Positions 11,014 through 21,400 of a stretch of DNA of 64,000 nt are shown here, piece by piece. Origin of the DNA: Thalassolituus maritimus (GTDB lineage Bacteria > Pseudomonadota > Gammaproteobacteria > Pseudomonadales > Oceanobacteraceae); NCBI RefSeq assembly GCF_900156675.1, contig NZ_FTOH01000003.1:1-64000 (forward strand). The letters run 5' to 3'. How positions within the stretch are numbered: the stretch's first letter is position 1; each line of letters opens with the position of its first letter. The position numbers and the translations under genes are program-made. A model generated the notes under the pieces. That model was not told the DNA's origin, searched no databases, and saw only the letters and a list, made by a program, of their open reading frames with translations.

Positions 11014-12144
11014 ATGAACGTCAGAACCTTGTTTGCCACTCTGTTTGGTCTTTTGTTTCTGTCGTCCGCAACACTCACTTATGCGGCTGACGATCTCGAA
11101 TCCCGACGAAACGCAAAGCTCGAAGCAACAGTAATGAACCCCAATCTGCCGCTTGAGAAGCGCATACGTGCGCTCAAGAAATTGCAGAAGGATGAAATGG
11201 TTAACGGCCGCATCCTGAGAACTTTCTGTGTCTGGGACCCGCTGGGTAAAACGGGGCCTATTTCTTCCACCGTTGAAGATCAGAAATTGCGTTCTCTTCA
11301 CTACGGTATGGACCTCAGTGTCATCACTTATCAGGACGAATCTGAGCTGGTCGAGGCTCTTCGCAGCGGCGAAGAATGTGATGCCGCCTTGATTCGTGGT
11401 GTTGCCGCAATGGAATTCAACCGTTTTGCCGGCACCATTGAGTCTGTAGGCGGTCTTCAGAGCCGCCAGCAAGTTCAGTTGCTCATGCAGGTAATTGCCA
11501 ATCCACGAATGGCGCAGCGCCTGGGTGACGATGATTATGTCGTTCTCGGCCTGGCGACTCTGGGTTCTTCTTACCGCTATAGCGCGGATCGTAAGAATCG
11601 CTCACTTGCGAGCTTTAAAGATAAAAAGATCGCAACTGAGTCGTTCGACCCCGGAATGGCTCGTCTGACTGAGGCTTTCGGTGCCGATGCTGTCGTTGGA
11701 GATATGATGAGCAACGTTCAGAAATACGCGGATAATGAAGTTGCGGGCATGATGTCGCCTATCGTTGCTTATCTTGTTATGGGCAGTGGGCAGATATCAG
11801 GTGATGTGTCGATTATTGATACCCCCGTTGCGCAATCTACTATTCAGTTAATTGGTCGCACTGAGAAATTCCCTCCGGGGCTTGCTCAGATTCTGCGTGA
11901 AGACTTCCTCTTCAAGTTCGATAACTATGCACGCCGCGTTGATAACGAAATGGCGCTTGTTCCGGAGTCTTTCTGGGCAAAAGACAGTGCCCAGGATATT
12001 GCTGCGCTGGAGAAGCATTCTCTGGATGTTCGTCTTAAACTCCGTGAGGAAGGGTATTACGATCCGGCAATGCTCAGGCTGCAACGCAAGATTCGTTGTA
12101 AGTTTGACCCCTCTCGTAGTGAGTGTACTAACCCGAAGGAGTAA
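11014..12144 (+). CDS. AdeT-like putative periplasmic solute-binding protein
   Basis: 376 residues from the ATG at 11014 (GAAGGAAG upstream), which begins a clear signal peptide ending LTYA-AD. After a helical segment of about 50 residues, the sequence FCVWDPLGKTGPISS starts a periplasmic-binding-type fold. The phrase CDAALIRGVAAMEFNRFAGTIESVG recalls the AdeT/DUF6091 family of putative solute-binding proteins (TRAP-DctP-like). The C-terminus holds two cysteines (CKFDPSRSEC) that could form a disulfide. No transporter genes are adjacent, so the ligand and any transport partner are unknown. The family name is from memory of conserved phrases and should be treated as probable. Confidence 0.65.
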   Translation: MNVRTLFATLFGLLFLSSATLTYAADDLESRRNAKLEATVMNPNLPLEKRIRALKKLQKDEMVNGRILRTFCVWDPLGKTGPISSTVEDQKLRSLHYGMDLSVITYQDESELVEALRSGEECDAALIRGVAAMEFNRFAGTIESVGGLQSRQQVQLLMQVIANPRMAQRLGDDDYVVLGLATLGSSYRYSADRKNRSLASFKDKKIATESFDPGMARLTEAFGADAVVGDMMSNVQKYADNEVAGMMSPIVAYLVMGSGQISGDVSIIDTPVAQSTIQLIGRTEKFPPGLAQILREDFLFKFDNYARRVDNEMALVPESFWAKDSAQDIAALEKHSLDVRLKLREEGYYDPAMLRLQRKIRCKFDPSRSECTNPKE

Positions 12145-12170
12145 TTCTCCGGCTGGGTGTAGAAACGAAC

Positions 12171-12196
12171 AAAAGGCAGCTCAGGCTGCCTTTTTT
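12171..12196. terminator. Bidirectional terminator
   Basis: AAAAGGCAGC, loop TCAG, GCTGCCTTTT then TT: a 10-bp stem with A and T tracts on both sides. It ends the AdeT-like gene on the plus strand and nhaR on the minus strand. Confidence 0.85.
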
Positions 12197-12201
12197 AATA
12201 A

Positions 12202-13107
12202 TTAATCGTTCTCAGAGCCAAAGTGTCCCCGACTGTTCTCTGTTAATTCGAGTACGGCAGAGTGACTGTGGCGCCGTTCAGCAACGATGGCGTAGAAGGC
12301 TTGCTGAAGTTCCGGTACGGTGCCGGCGACTTTAACGTCGTAGCGGCGACAGATCTCTTCAGTAATGACTTCAGGAGCAAAAAAGAATCCATGTCCCTCG
12401 CTGCCAAATGCTTTGAGCAGCGCGGAGTCATCGAACTCTCCGGCGATGCGCATTGAGATAGACTGACGTTTGAGCCAGCTCAACAGGTTGGTTCGCATTG
12501 TCGATGAAGAGCCGGTTGGTATCAGAAGCGGTGCGTCAATGAGGCAATCTGGGAATGACTTGTCCTCCAGCAAGCGGGCATGAGCAAAGCACGCCAGTCT
12601 GCTGGCGCCAAGCTCATGACTGAAGCAGCGTATGTTCATGCCCGGTGGCACAGGGCTATCAGCCAGAACGACATCAAGCCTGTGCACTGCCAGCTCCCCC
12701 AATAGCGTAGTCATCTGTTCTTCTCTGCATATCAGCTTCATTTGCGGATTCCTGGCGATGATGGGGGCAAGTAGCTGGTGGGTAATTGACTTGGGCAGAG
12801 CATCTACAATCCCCACTCTCAGTTCTTCAGGGCGTGTGGCCAGCCCTTGTTGCATTACCTCCTGCATTTCCTCGCCAAGGCGAAAGATATCTTTGCAATA
12901 CTCGTACGCCAGATGCCCGGCATCGGTCAGTTCAACGTTACGGCCATTGCGGCGCAGTAACGCTTCGCCCAGCTCATCCTCAAGTAACTTGAGCTGACCG
13001 CTGATCGTTTGTGGTGTAATGGCCAGGCGATCGGCAGCGGCCTGAATGCTGCCGCTCTCTGCGACTGCAAAGAAATAATGCAGATGCTTATAGTTGAGTC
13101 GATGCAT
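12202..13107 (-). CDS. nhaR: LysR-family regulator NhaR
   Basis: 301 residues. The N-terminal winged helix-turn-helix begins HRLNYKHLHYFFAVAESGS and includes TPQTISGQLKLLE, both typical of NhaR rather than of generic LysR proteins. The effector domain carries EFDDSALLKAFG, which is also characteristic (E. coli NhaR has a near-identical stretch). NhaR activates nhaA in response to sodium and, in E. coli, also the pga adhesin operon. Here it is divergent from yccA with a 95-base shared promoter region. No nhaA gene lies in the window. Confidence 0.88.
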   Translation of the reverse strand: MHRLNYKHLHYFFAVAESGSIQAAADRLAITPQTISGQLKLLEDELGEALLRRNGRNVELTDAGHLAYEYCKDIFRLGEEMQEVMQQGLATRPEELRVGIVDALPKSITHQLLAPIIARNPQMKLICREEQMTTLLGELAVHRLDVVLADSPVPPGMNIRCFSHELGASRLACFAHARLLEDKSFPDCLIDAPLLIPTGSSSTMRTNLLSWLKRQSISMRIAGEFDDSALLKAFGSEGHGFFFAPEVITEEICRRYDVKVAGTVPELQQAFYAIVAERRHSHSAVLELTENSRGHFGSEND

Positions 13108-13202
13108 AGTTCGTAAAAATCGATGTATGATATATAGATAATACGAATATTATTGTTGGAAACAGCGTCATACAATACATAAATCAAAAAAGGAGCGAGA
13201 CT

Positions 13203-13928
13203 ATGAAACGTCCAGATTATCTGAATTCAGAAAGCAATGAGCCGGTTGCGCGCAGCATACCGGTTGATCAGTATCAGGCAGATACCGGTAGCAATGCGGT
13301 TGCTCCAGATGCTCAGAAGGTGCTGCGTAACACCTATGCACTGTTGGCGATGACGTTGGTGTTCAGTGCTGTAGTGGCTGGCATTTCTATGATGTTCAAT
13401 GCGCCGCACCCTGGCCTGCTCATCACTGTGGTTGGCTTTTACGGTTTGTTGTTCGCTATCGAAAAAACTAAGAACAGCGCAATGGGGCTTATGTTTACCT
13501 TTGCTCTTACCGGTTTCATGGGATATACGCTAGGCCCGATTTTGTCGATGTACGCTCAGCTGCCTAATGGTTCTGCGCTGATCGGCACGTCACTCGGTGC
13601 GACTGGTCTGATTTTCCTGGCTATGTCGGGATGGGTGCTTACTACAGGTAAAGATTTGTCCAACATGGGCAAGACCCTGATGGTCGGCATGATAGTCGCG
13701 CTGGTAATGATGGTGGCTAGCATCTTTTTAAATATCCCCGCGTTATCGTTAGCGGTCTCTGCGCTGTTTATTATATTGATGTCTGCGATGATTGCTTATC
13801 AGACCAGTGCCATCATTCATGGCGGTGAAACTAACTATATTTCAGCGGCAGTTACCTTGTACGTTTCAATTTATAACCTGTTCCTCAGCTTGCTTCAGAT
13901 TCTGGGCGTATTCGGTTCAGACGATTAA
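13203..13928 (+). CDS. yccA: YccA-type BAX inhibitor-1 family membrane protein
   Basis: 241 residues: a soluble N-terminus of about 45 residues, then seven hydrophobic segments, the last ending near GVFGSD. The family phrase YVSIYNLFLSLLQILG lies at the C-terminus. In E. coli YccA is a substrate and modulator of the FtsH protease and protects SecY from degradation when the translocon jams. Here it stands about 2.6 kb from secDF but in a separate transcript. The ATG has GGAGCG upstream. Confidence 0.9.
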   Translation: MKRPDYLNSESNEPVARSIPVDQYQADTGSNAVAPDAQKVLRNTYALLAMTLVFSAVVAGISMMFNAPHPGLLITVVGFYGLLFAIEKTKNSAMGLMFTFALTGFMGYTLGPILSMYAQLPNGSALIGTSLGATGLIFLAMSGWVLTTGKDLSNMGKTLMVGMIVALVMMVASIFLNIPALSLAVSALFIILMSAMIAYQTSAIIHGGETNYISAAVTLYVSIYNLFLSLLQILGVFGSDD

Positions 13929-13961
13929 TTACACTCTGACTCTCTGTGCTCACGAGGGTAT

Positions 13962-13990
13962 GCCGCAGGCCTTTGGTCTGCGGCTTTTTT
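13962..13990 (+). terminator. Terminator after yccA
   Basis: GCCGCAG, 9-base loop, CTGCGGC, then TTTTTT: a compact intrinsic terminator. Confidence 0.88.
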
Positions 13991-14012
13991 GTTTCTGGAC
14001 TAAGCTGAACGT

Positions 14013-14306
14013 ATGAAAATACTTTTGTTCTTAGTCGTGATTTCTGGGTTCAGTTCAGTGACCCGGGCTCTCCCGGTGTGCTCAGATCGCGATGCGAAGG
14101 CTGCATCAGACGAAAAAGCCCTGAGCTACTTTCGCAAGCAAGGCGAAATATTCCATCCTGCCCGAGTGCTTAAGAAACACAATACGAGCCGGCACAAGGA
14201 AGTTGCCAGTTACGTAAAGTTCGGCGAAAAACGCTACAGTATTTTCACTCTGGTCGACACGGAATGCTATGCCAGATTCATTAAACGAACCCGACAGGGT
14301 GACTAA
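14013..14306 (+). CDS. Small secreted protein of unknown function
   Basis: 97 residues. A hydrophobic N-terminus (KILLFLVVISGF, probable cleavage after TRA) is followed by a short basic mature domain of about 78 residues with two cysteines (one near the new N-terminus, one in DTECYARF), which could form a disulfide. No family was recognised. It begins only 23 bases after the yccA terminator, and the start has no strong SD. Its signal peptide and normal composition support a real gene. Confidence 0.6.
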   Translation: MKILLFLVVISGFSSVTRALPVCSDRDAKAASDEKALSYFRKQGEIFHPARVLKKHNTSRHKEVASYVKFGEKRYSIFTLVDTECYARFIKRTRQGD

Positions 14307-14392
14307 CCAGGTTCCTTGGTTACTCACAGCTTCTCATTCGCCTGGGTTACTGATAACTTATACTTAAGTTATACAATATCGAGGCATCTTCT

Positions 14393-14716
14393 ATGATTCC
14401 GTTCCGCAAGCTGAGCAAGCGTGAGCCGATTGAAAAGGTGATTGTGCTTTCTATTGACCTGGCTCTCTATCAGGTGAGTGTTCTGATGAATGGCGAAGAA
14501 CATCTTTTATCCGACAGTCGAGGCAAACCACTACGGGCGCACAATACGCTCGACATCGAAGCCTTGTTCGAAGGATATAACGTTCAGAATATGGTTCTGC
14601 GTCATGAAAGTGCTTATGACGAAATGGTGAATCAACCCGTTCGCCAGGGGAGTAATCGGATGGAGGTACCACTTGGGCGCAACGGCCTTGGGTTCGCGGC
14701 GAACGATAGCGTGTAG
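14393..14716 (+). CDS. DUF6482-like small protein
   Basis: 107 residues, cytoplasmic, no signal or membrane segment. The pattern VIVLSIDLALYQVSVLMNGEEHLLSD...SRGKPLRAHN resembles a family of about 100 residues of unknown function (DUF6482) common in Pseudomonas and relatives. The family assignment is from memory. It stands alone between two transcripts, 86 bases after the small secreted gene. Confidence 0.6.
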   Translation: MIPFRKLSKREPIEKVIVLSIDLALYQVSVLMNGEEHLLSDSRGKPLRAHNTLDIEALFEGYNVQNMVLRHESAYDEMVNQPVRQGSNRMEVPLGRNGLGFAANDSV

Positions 14717-14776
14717 ATCTTTCCTTTCAGGCCGTCTGGGCTAGGCTTAGTCTATCTGTAATTGCGAGTATCTCGT

Positions 14777-16696
14777 ATGCGAGCGTTATTTGCCCTCATA
14801 GATGGCTCGGCCTTGTCGATCCGGACTAAGCTGTTTATCCCGGTTGGTATTCAGGCTGTTATCGTCCTGCTTGTCTCAGCAATTCTCCTGAATGGATATT
14901 TCGCGGTGGGAGAAATGCGGAACCGTGAAGCTTCGATGGGTGATCTGCTGAATCATTTATTTCGCCTTGGTGCTGACATCGAGTCATTCATCAATGGCGA
15001 AGCTTCTCTTGACTCCATCACTGAAAGATCGATCTCACTGAAGCAGGAGCTTGCTGCTAAAGGAGAGGGGGAACTGAATCTCCGCCTGTCAGGTCTGGAA
15101 GTGGCCTTGGCTAAGTACGATCAGTTGCGTACTGAGAAGAATGAAATCCTTAGCGGGGTCCAGGAGATCACCTCTTCCTCCCGGGCACTGTCAAACGCGT
15201 ACATAGTAGGCGTCAGTAAGCGCCTTGCCGATGCTGAACAGCGTTCTGAAGTGACGACGATTGAGAGAGCGGTTATCCCAGGGGCCCTAAAGAACACCAC
15301 TAACAACTATGCGATTGAGGACATGTTTCTGCTGCTTGACCGTGGTGATAAATCTGCAGAAGAGGCGATACAACTACTCGATGACACCATCGCCAATACG
15401 ACACTGGACATCAAACTACTGCAGGGAACGCCTTTCGTGAGTAAAGCTGAGGCGGGGTTGCGGGTGAATAATCAACTCAAGCAGACTCTGTTAGTGTATC
15501 TGGAAATTCTCGCGCAGGAACGACTGGCCAGACAGAATGCGGTGAAGTTGCACACGGGATTGATGGAAGATGTTCTTGCGCTTTCCAGTAGCTCTTTGTT
15601 GACCACTCTTGATCGAATAACGGTGGGGATATGGACCCTGCTAGTGGTCTTTATTGCTACGGTTGGCATCAGTCTGGTGTCGTCAATTCTTGTATCTGCG
15701 TCCGTACTTCGTCCGATGAAACAGCTTCGTCATCATATTGATTCGCTGGCCGATTCCGGAGGCGACTTGAGCTATCGCCTTGATGCCTCGCGTCAGGATG
15801 AGATCGGGATGTTGGCGTCGGGGGTGAATCGATTCCTACAGACACTTCAGGAAATATTTTCTGAGGTGAAGCGGGTAGGTGAACGGTTATCTGACAGTTC
15901 ACATTCTATGGCAGAGGTCACTTCGGGATGCTCTGAGCGTATGAACGAGCAACAGGAGAAGGTGCGCGGCGTTGTTGATGCAACGGGTAAAATTAAAGGT
16001 ATTGTCGAGCGCGCAAGCGATGAGAGCGAGTCTGCTGCTGAGGCTGTGGAGCGTTCAGAGAGTCGCGTTGTAGAAGTCGTGGACAGCATTCGGAAAACGA
16101 TCGCTGTGGTGAAAGAGGCAAATATAGAGCTTGAGAACGCCTGTATCGTGATTAACAGACTGGCAGAAGACAGTCAGAATATCGGTGGCATTCTTGAGGT
16201 GATACGAAGCATTGCAGACCAGACTAACTTATTAGCATTGAATGCCGCCATCGAGGCTGCGCGGGCTGGTGATCAAGGTAGGGGCTTTGCTGTCGTGGCG
16301 GATGAGGTGCGCTCACTCGCACAGCGTACTCAGACATCAACAAAAGAGATCGATAAAATGATCAGCAGCCTGCAGGGAGCATCAAGCCTTGCTACGGGCG
16401 TACTCACCAGTACCACAAGTAATATCTCGGCAACCCTGGATTCCAGCCAGATGGCAGGGGATGGGGTGCGTGTTATCTCTGACTGCATAGCCGAGATAAA
16501 ACAGATCAATACAGATATTGCAGAGATGATGGAAAATCAGCTCTGCAAAGTGCACAGCATTAACCGTGCGGTGAGAGAGATCGGCGAAATATCAGACAAC
16601 AATACTGATGCCGTTAATCAGGCCAGTAAAACCGCGGAACACCAGGCTCTGGAAGCTGAGACGCTGAGTGCTCTTATACAGCGCTTTAAAGTCTGA
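14777..16696 (+). CDS. Methyl-accepting chemotaxis protein with large helical periplasmic sensor
   Basis: 639 residues from the ATG at 14777. An in-frame TTG at 14762 is possible, but neither start has a strong SD. Layout: membrane helix (about 18-42), an all-helical periplasmic region of about 230 residues compatible with an HBM-type double four-helix sensor, a second helix (about 278-305), HAMP (about 305-360), then a cytoplasmic coiled coil with the hairpin tip [23 protein letters not shown] sensors of other bacteria bind organic acids such as TCA intermediates; the ligand here is unknown. It is convergent with the NIT-ANTAR gene, with one base between the two stops. Confidence 0.9.
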   Translation: MRALFALIDGSALSIRTKLFIPVGIQAVIVLLVSAILLNGYFAVGEMRNREASMGDLLNHLFRLGADIESFINGEASLDSITERSISLKQELAAKGEGELNLRLSGLEVALAKYDQLRTEKNEILSGVQEITSSSRALSNAYIVGVSKRLADAEQRSEVTTIERAVIPGALKNTTNNYAIEDMFLLLDRGDKSAEEAIQLLDDTIANTTLDIKLLQGTPFVSKAEAGLRVNNQLKQTLLVYLEILAQERLARQNAVKLHTGLMEDVLALSSSSLLTTLDRITVGIWTLLVVFIATVGISLVSSILVSASVLRPMKQLRHHIDSLADSGGDLSYRLDASRQDEIGMLASGVNRFLQTLQEIFSEVKRVGERLSDSSHSMAEVTSGCSERMNEQQEKVRGVVDATGKIKGIVERASDESESAAEAVERSESRVVEVVDSIRKTIAVVKEANIELENACIVINRLAEDSQNIGGILEVIRSIADQTNLLALNAAIEAARAGDQGRGFAVVADEVRSLAQRTQTSTKEIDKMISSLQGASSLATGVLTSTTSNISATLDSSQMAGDGVRVISDCIAEIKQINTDIAEMMENQLCKVHSINRAVREIGEISDNNTDAVNQASKTAEHQALEAETLSALIQRFKV

Positions 16697-16697
16697 G

Positions 16698-17969
16698 TTA
16701 CCTGGACGTCAGCATGCCTGCGACACTGATGACGTTCATCGCGACTTCTACAATGCGCTTATTGCTGTCCATCGCTGCCTGACGTAAGTGGCGGTAAGCC
16801 TCTTCTTCCGTAATCCCCTTAGACTGAATCAGCATGCCTTTGGCCTTATCGATCAGCTTCCTTTCATCCAGTGCCTGGCGAGCTTCAGCTAATTCGCTAC
16901 TGATACGCTGCAAGCGCTCAGCTTGTCCCTGTACCAGGTCGGATATGGATCTGGCTAGTTTGACATTAACGCCAGGGGTCAGGCTATTGTCCGTGTTGAG
17001 GTTAGATTGCGGAAGCAGACTCAGCGGTGATTCGGGTGGTTCGCTGATATCCGCAAGATCTTTCAGGTGCTCGCGATGCAGCCTCAGATCTTCTTCTGCG
17101 GTATTTATTTTCTTTTCACAGAGCTCCATCAGGTCGGCTGTCATATCAAGCTCGATACTTTGCATTTCATCAATGCGACGAGTAGCGACTTCGTACCAGA
17201 CTTCGCTGATAGAGGTTGGCAAAGCGTCTTCTGCACGGTATCGCTCAATCATTTTACGCAACCGCTCCAGTTCCGAGGTTGCTTCACATCCTTCGAGTTG
17301 GTTCCAGCGCGCTTTGGGTATACTGGTTGAGAACTCAGTAAAGATGCCAAAGCAACGTTCCTGAGCATCCAGCAGTTCATGCACTTTGTCTTGCAGGGCG
17401 TTACTGAAACTACCACTGGTAAAGCCGATTAACCCCATGGCCCTCTCCTGGCCGGCGTACTCTTTACCTTGAACGAAGTTAAACAGTGCGACGAGGGCGC
17501 GTGTGATCTCCGGGTCGTCGGCGATATCCGCGGCTTCAAATATGACTGTCAGCAGACCCGTAATGAGGCGGCTGTAGAGTGCGGTGTTTTCGCTCGCCGA
17601 TACCTTCCGAGCGGTTACTTGAGCGCGTAATGCGTCAATGCCTTCCAGGCATTGAATAACAAATGCGAGGCTACTTAGCAGCCGGGTGGAGAGCGCCAGA
17701 GAATCGCTTTCGCTGAGCTCTGTCAGTGTTTGTCGGAATTGCTGCTGGGCAATTCCCGAGACCTCAAGTTCATCGGCCCGCTGCTGGGCGTAGCGTTGAC
17801 CGTCAGAAACAAGATAGATGTTGGATAGCCCTCGCTCCCTCTGAAGTTCATGAATCAGCTCGGTGACACGCCCTACGAGGCGACAGTTAACCTGTAGTTG
17901 TTGGAGTGCGGCGATTTCAGCGTGTTTCGCAGCGAGCAGAAAGTCTTCCGAAGTGGTCAGTAGAGGCAT
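16698..17969 (-). CDS. NIT-domain/ANTAR transcription antiterminator (NasR-like)
   Basis: 423 residues from the first in-frame ATG (17969); an upstream TTG at 18023 is less likely. The N-terminal two-thirds is an all-helical NIT (nitrate/nitrite sensing) domain, marked by ELIHELQRERGLSNIYLVSDG near residue 35 and QERAMGLIGF near residue 165. After a coiled coil comes the RNA-binding ANTAR domain (about 355-423, IDKAKGMLIQSKGITEEEAYRHLR). NasR of Klebsiella binds nitrate and then a leader hairpin to prevent termination before the nasFEDCBA operon. No nitrate genes are present here, so the target RNA is elsewhere or different. Confidence 0.88.
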   Translation of the reverse strand: MPLLTTSEDFLLAAKHAEIAALQQLQVNCRLVGRVTELIHELQRERGLSNIYLVSDGQRYAQQRADELEVSGIAQQQFRQTLTELSESDSLALSTRLLSSLAFVIQCLEGIDALRAQVTARKVSASENTALYSRLITGLLTVIFEAADIADDPEITRALVALFNFVQGKEYAGQERAMGLIGFTSGSFSNALQDKVHELLDAQERCFGIFTEFSTSIPKARWNQLEGCEATSELERLRKMIERYRAEDALPTSISEVWYEVATRRIDEMQSIELDMTADLMELCEKKINTAEEDLRLHREHLKDLADISEPPESPLSLLPQSNLNTDNSLTPGVNVKLARSISDLVQGQAERLQRISSELAEARQALDERKLIDKAKGMLIQSKGITEEEAYRHLRQAAMDSNKRIVEVAMNVISVAGMLTSR

Positions 17970-18452
17970 GAATCTGAATGAATCCTGAAAGTTTGTGGGG
18001 ATGATACGCCTGACGGAGGACAAGGTGAATTATGACGCGGCCGAAAAGGTGACAAGTTGACCAGTTGTGGCCCGATGAGAATGTTGTCACTAATGTTATG
18101 TCACTGATGATTGCGGAATACCTTACTTAGACTTTACTCCTTACAGCCGACTTTAAGAAAGGCATGCTAATCAATGAGTTAGAGTAAATATCAATAGGTG
18201 CACACATCACACATTGTGTGGGTGGCATGTATTGATACATCTGTCAGATGGTCATTGGATACACGATCTAATACCATTTACCTATACGGGTCTTACTCCG
18301 CGTGGCCGATTTGGACCGAAACGGATAAGTAAGAAAATAATAAGAAAAACAGTGGCTTTAGATTGCCGGGCTCGTACTCCATACCCCGATCAGCCTCAGT
18401 CACTCGTTCTCGCAGGTCAATGCTCACGCATAGACTCCATAGGAGTGTTACT
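17970..18452. other. Long leader region of the giant lipoprotein gene
   Basis: About 480 bases with no convincing gene. It holds a small palindrome CACAC-ATT-GTGTG at 18208-18220 and AT-rich stretches that could contain promoters. No c-di-GMP riboswitch signature was found. The length suggests regulation of the 12.4-kb gene downstream. Confidence 0.5.
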
Positions 18453-21400
18453 TTGATTAACTTCCGCACAGCACTACTCGTCTCACTGATTGCAGGTCTT
18501 ACCGCTTGCTCATCAGGTGGTTCAGATGGCGATGATCCACGTGTTCCCGATCCAGTGAATGGGGGAGATCAGGCACCAGTGTCGCTTGATTTCTCGTCAA
18601 CGCCAGAAGGTAACCCTGTAGAAGACGAGCGCTGGGAATACCAGATAGAGACGAACGCAGGAACTGCTGATAGTGTCACTTTCCGTTTGCTTAGCGGTCC
18701 TACTGGCATGGAAGTCTCGCCTGGCGGAAGAGTGACCTGGACGCCGACCGATGACCACGGCGATACAGTAAATGTGACGTTGGAAGCGGTTTATGACGAT
18801 GGCGAGACCCGGCTGACCGCTCAGCAGGAATTCACGTTACAAGTCGTTCATGTTAACGATAAACCTCTAATTGTCTCTACGGCGCCATCTTCTGCAATTC
18901 TCGGTGGTTGGTTTAGGTACCAGGTCGAGGTTGCGGATTCAGATGACGTTAATAACGGTACTGATTTAATATTCAGCGCTTCTTTGCCTCTCGTTCTGGA
19001 GGCCAATCGAGATAAGTACAACCTTGAGATATCGCCAACCGGGCTGGTGTCGCTCTTTATTCCCCAAGATTTCCTTAGCGATATCGACACAGAGGGTCTG
19101 GGCCTGGAGAAGATGCTTGTTGTATCGGTTTCAGTAACTGACGGCGAAGAAGATTGGCGGTCTCTTATTAATCTCCCGTCTCGCCAGCAATGGAATTTGC
19201 AGGTTGTTGAGGGCAACCTACCACCAGAAATTATTTCCGATCCTGTCACTACAGCGACAGAAGACGTTAAATATCAGTATCTGGTAGAGGCTCTTGATAT
19301 CGCGGGTCAGAATGGTCTTGGTTTTGATATCAATGATGATCTGAGTTTTACCCTGACCGATGCACCGCAAGGCATGACCATTTCATCAGCAGGCCTGATT
19401 GAGTGGACGCCGACCGAGCAGGGTGCTGAGCCATACTCTGAAAACGTCACTGTAGTCGTTGCTGACGGAGGCGAAGATGGCGCTGACCCCGCAACTCAGT
19501 CATTCTCTATTGATGTAACTCCTGTCAACGATGCACCGGTGTTGTTAGGTGCGCCAGTCAGTTTTGTGGACATCGGTACCACTTATTCTTATCAGGTAGA
19601 AGTGCTCGACCCTGACGACGACAATAATGGCACAGATCTGACATTCTCACTTCTGACCGCACCTGAAGGGATGACTGTAACTGACCAAGGCTATGTTACG
19701 TGGATTCCGGAGCTGGCGTCTGGCCTCATCAGTGTCGAGGTCGAAGTGGTTGATGGCGGTGAAGACGGTGCTGTACCTGCGACGCAAAGTTGGACTATTG
19801 AAGTCCGCGGAGGTGACAACATCGCCCCTGTAATTGATCAGGGCGAAACAAGTGTCCTGACGATGGCTGAGGATTCGGTCGGTAGGGTTACCTTCACTGC
19901 GAGCGATGTTAACGGTGACACACTGAACTGGATGATCAGCTCTGATGCAGGTAATGGCGCTGCCACAGTGTCTGATTCTGGCGAAGTTACATATACCCCA
20001 GACCTGAACTACAACGGCACTGACAGCTTCACGGTCGAAGTGTCTGATGGTGTTCTGTCCGACACGATTGATGTCAGTGTGACGATCAGTGCCGTCAATG
20101 ATAAGCCTGTGATCGTTTCTGAGAAGCCAACGTCTGCTGTGAAAGGCGCCTGGTTTGAATACCAGATGGAAGTAACTGATGTGGATGATGAGAACAATGG
20201 CACTGATCTGACGTTCACTGCGTCTTTGCCTCTCGTCAGTGAAGCCAATCGCCCTCAGTACAACCTTTCTGTCTCGTCGACCGGGTTGGTACGGGTTTAT
20301 GTTCCTACCTCTTACAGCTACAGCGTGCTGAGACTGAAAGTAGGAGTGACTGACGGTGAAGAAGACTGGCGTAACGGGATCAACGTGGCGCCTTATCAGT
20401 TCTGGGATCTTGCTATTGTAGGTGGCAATACCGCCCCAGTGATTACTTCAGAGGCCGTAACTACCGCCACTGAAGATGTCCTCTATTCGTATCAGGTCGC
20501 TGCTGAAGACAGTGCGGGTGAGACCGCCGAAGGTGACCCGCTTCAGGACGAACTGACATACAGCCTGACTGAAGCACCGGCAGGCATGACCATCTCTGAT
20601 ACAGGTCTGATCGAGTGGACGCCGGCAGAGAACGGAGCGTCCTCATATTCTGAAAACGTCACTGTTATCGTTGCCGACGGCGGTGAAAACGATGTAGAGG
20701 CTGCAACTCAGAGCTTTACCGTGACAGTAACGCCTGTGAACGATTCTCCAGTGCTGAGTGGCACGCCAACCAGTTTCGTTCAGTTGGGCAACAGCTATTC
20801 CTACCAGCTTGAAGTGGCGGATGCCGACGACAATAACAACGGCAGTGATCTGACCTTTAACTTAGTGACTGCACCTTCGGGCATGACGGTCAGTGATACC
20901 GGTCTGGTGACCTGGACACCTGCGATCGCCGCGGGCGTATATAACGTTGCTGTCAGTGTCACGGATGGCGGTGAAGACGGTGCGATTCCGGCAACTCTGG
21001 CTTGGACCGTTGAAGTCCGTGCTGCTGCTAACGTCGCTCCGGTGATCAACGAAGAAAGCGCCTCGATTGAAATCGATGAAGATACGCAGGGCAATGAGAC
21101 GCTGACCGCGACTGATGCAAACGGCGATACTCTGACCTGGTCTGTTATCAGTGCGGCCAGCAATGGTTCTGCAACAGTAACTGGCGGCAATGTGACTTAC
21201 ACACCGGCCGCTAATTTCCACGGCAGCGACAGCTTCACTGTTCAGGTGTCTGACGGAGATCTGACGGACCTCATTGTTGTTGATGTCACCGTAAACTCCG
21301 TTAATGATCTGCCGGTGATTGACCAGGGCGCGACCACTTCTCTGACGACGCCTGAAAACACCGAAGGCAATATCACGTTGACCGCCTCCGATGCGGATGG

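Noticed and set aside
18363-18452. Upstream starts (TTG 18363, ATG 18420) for the giant lipoprotein
   Set aside because: They add a long basic N-terminus before the lipobox and lack an SD; the TTG at 18453 has AGGAG at ideal spacing.
18024-18452. c-di-GMP riboswitch before the giant adhesin
   Set aside because: The conserved GEMM motifs were looked for by eye and not found.
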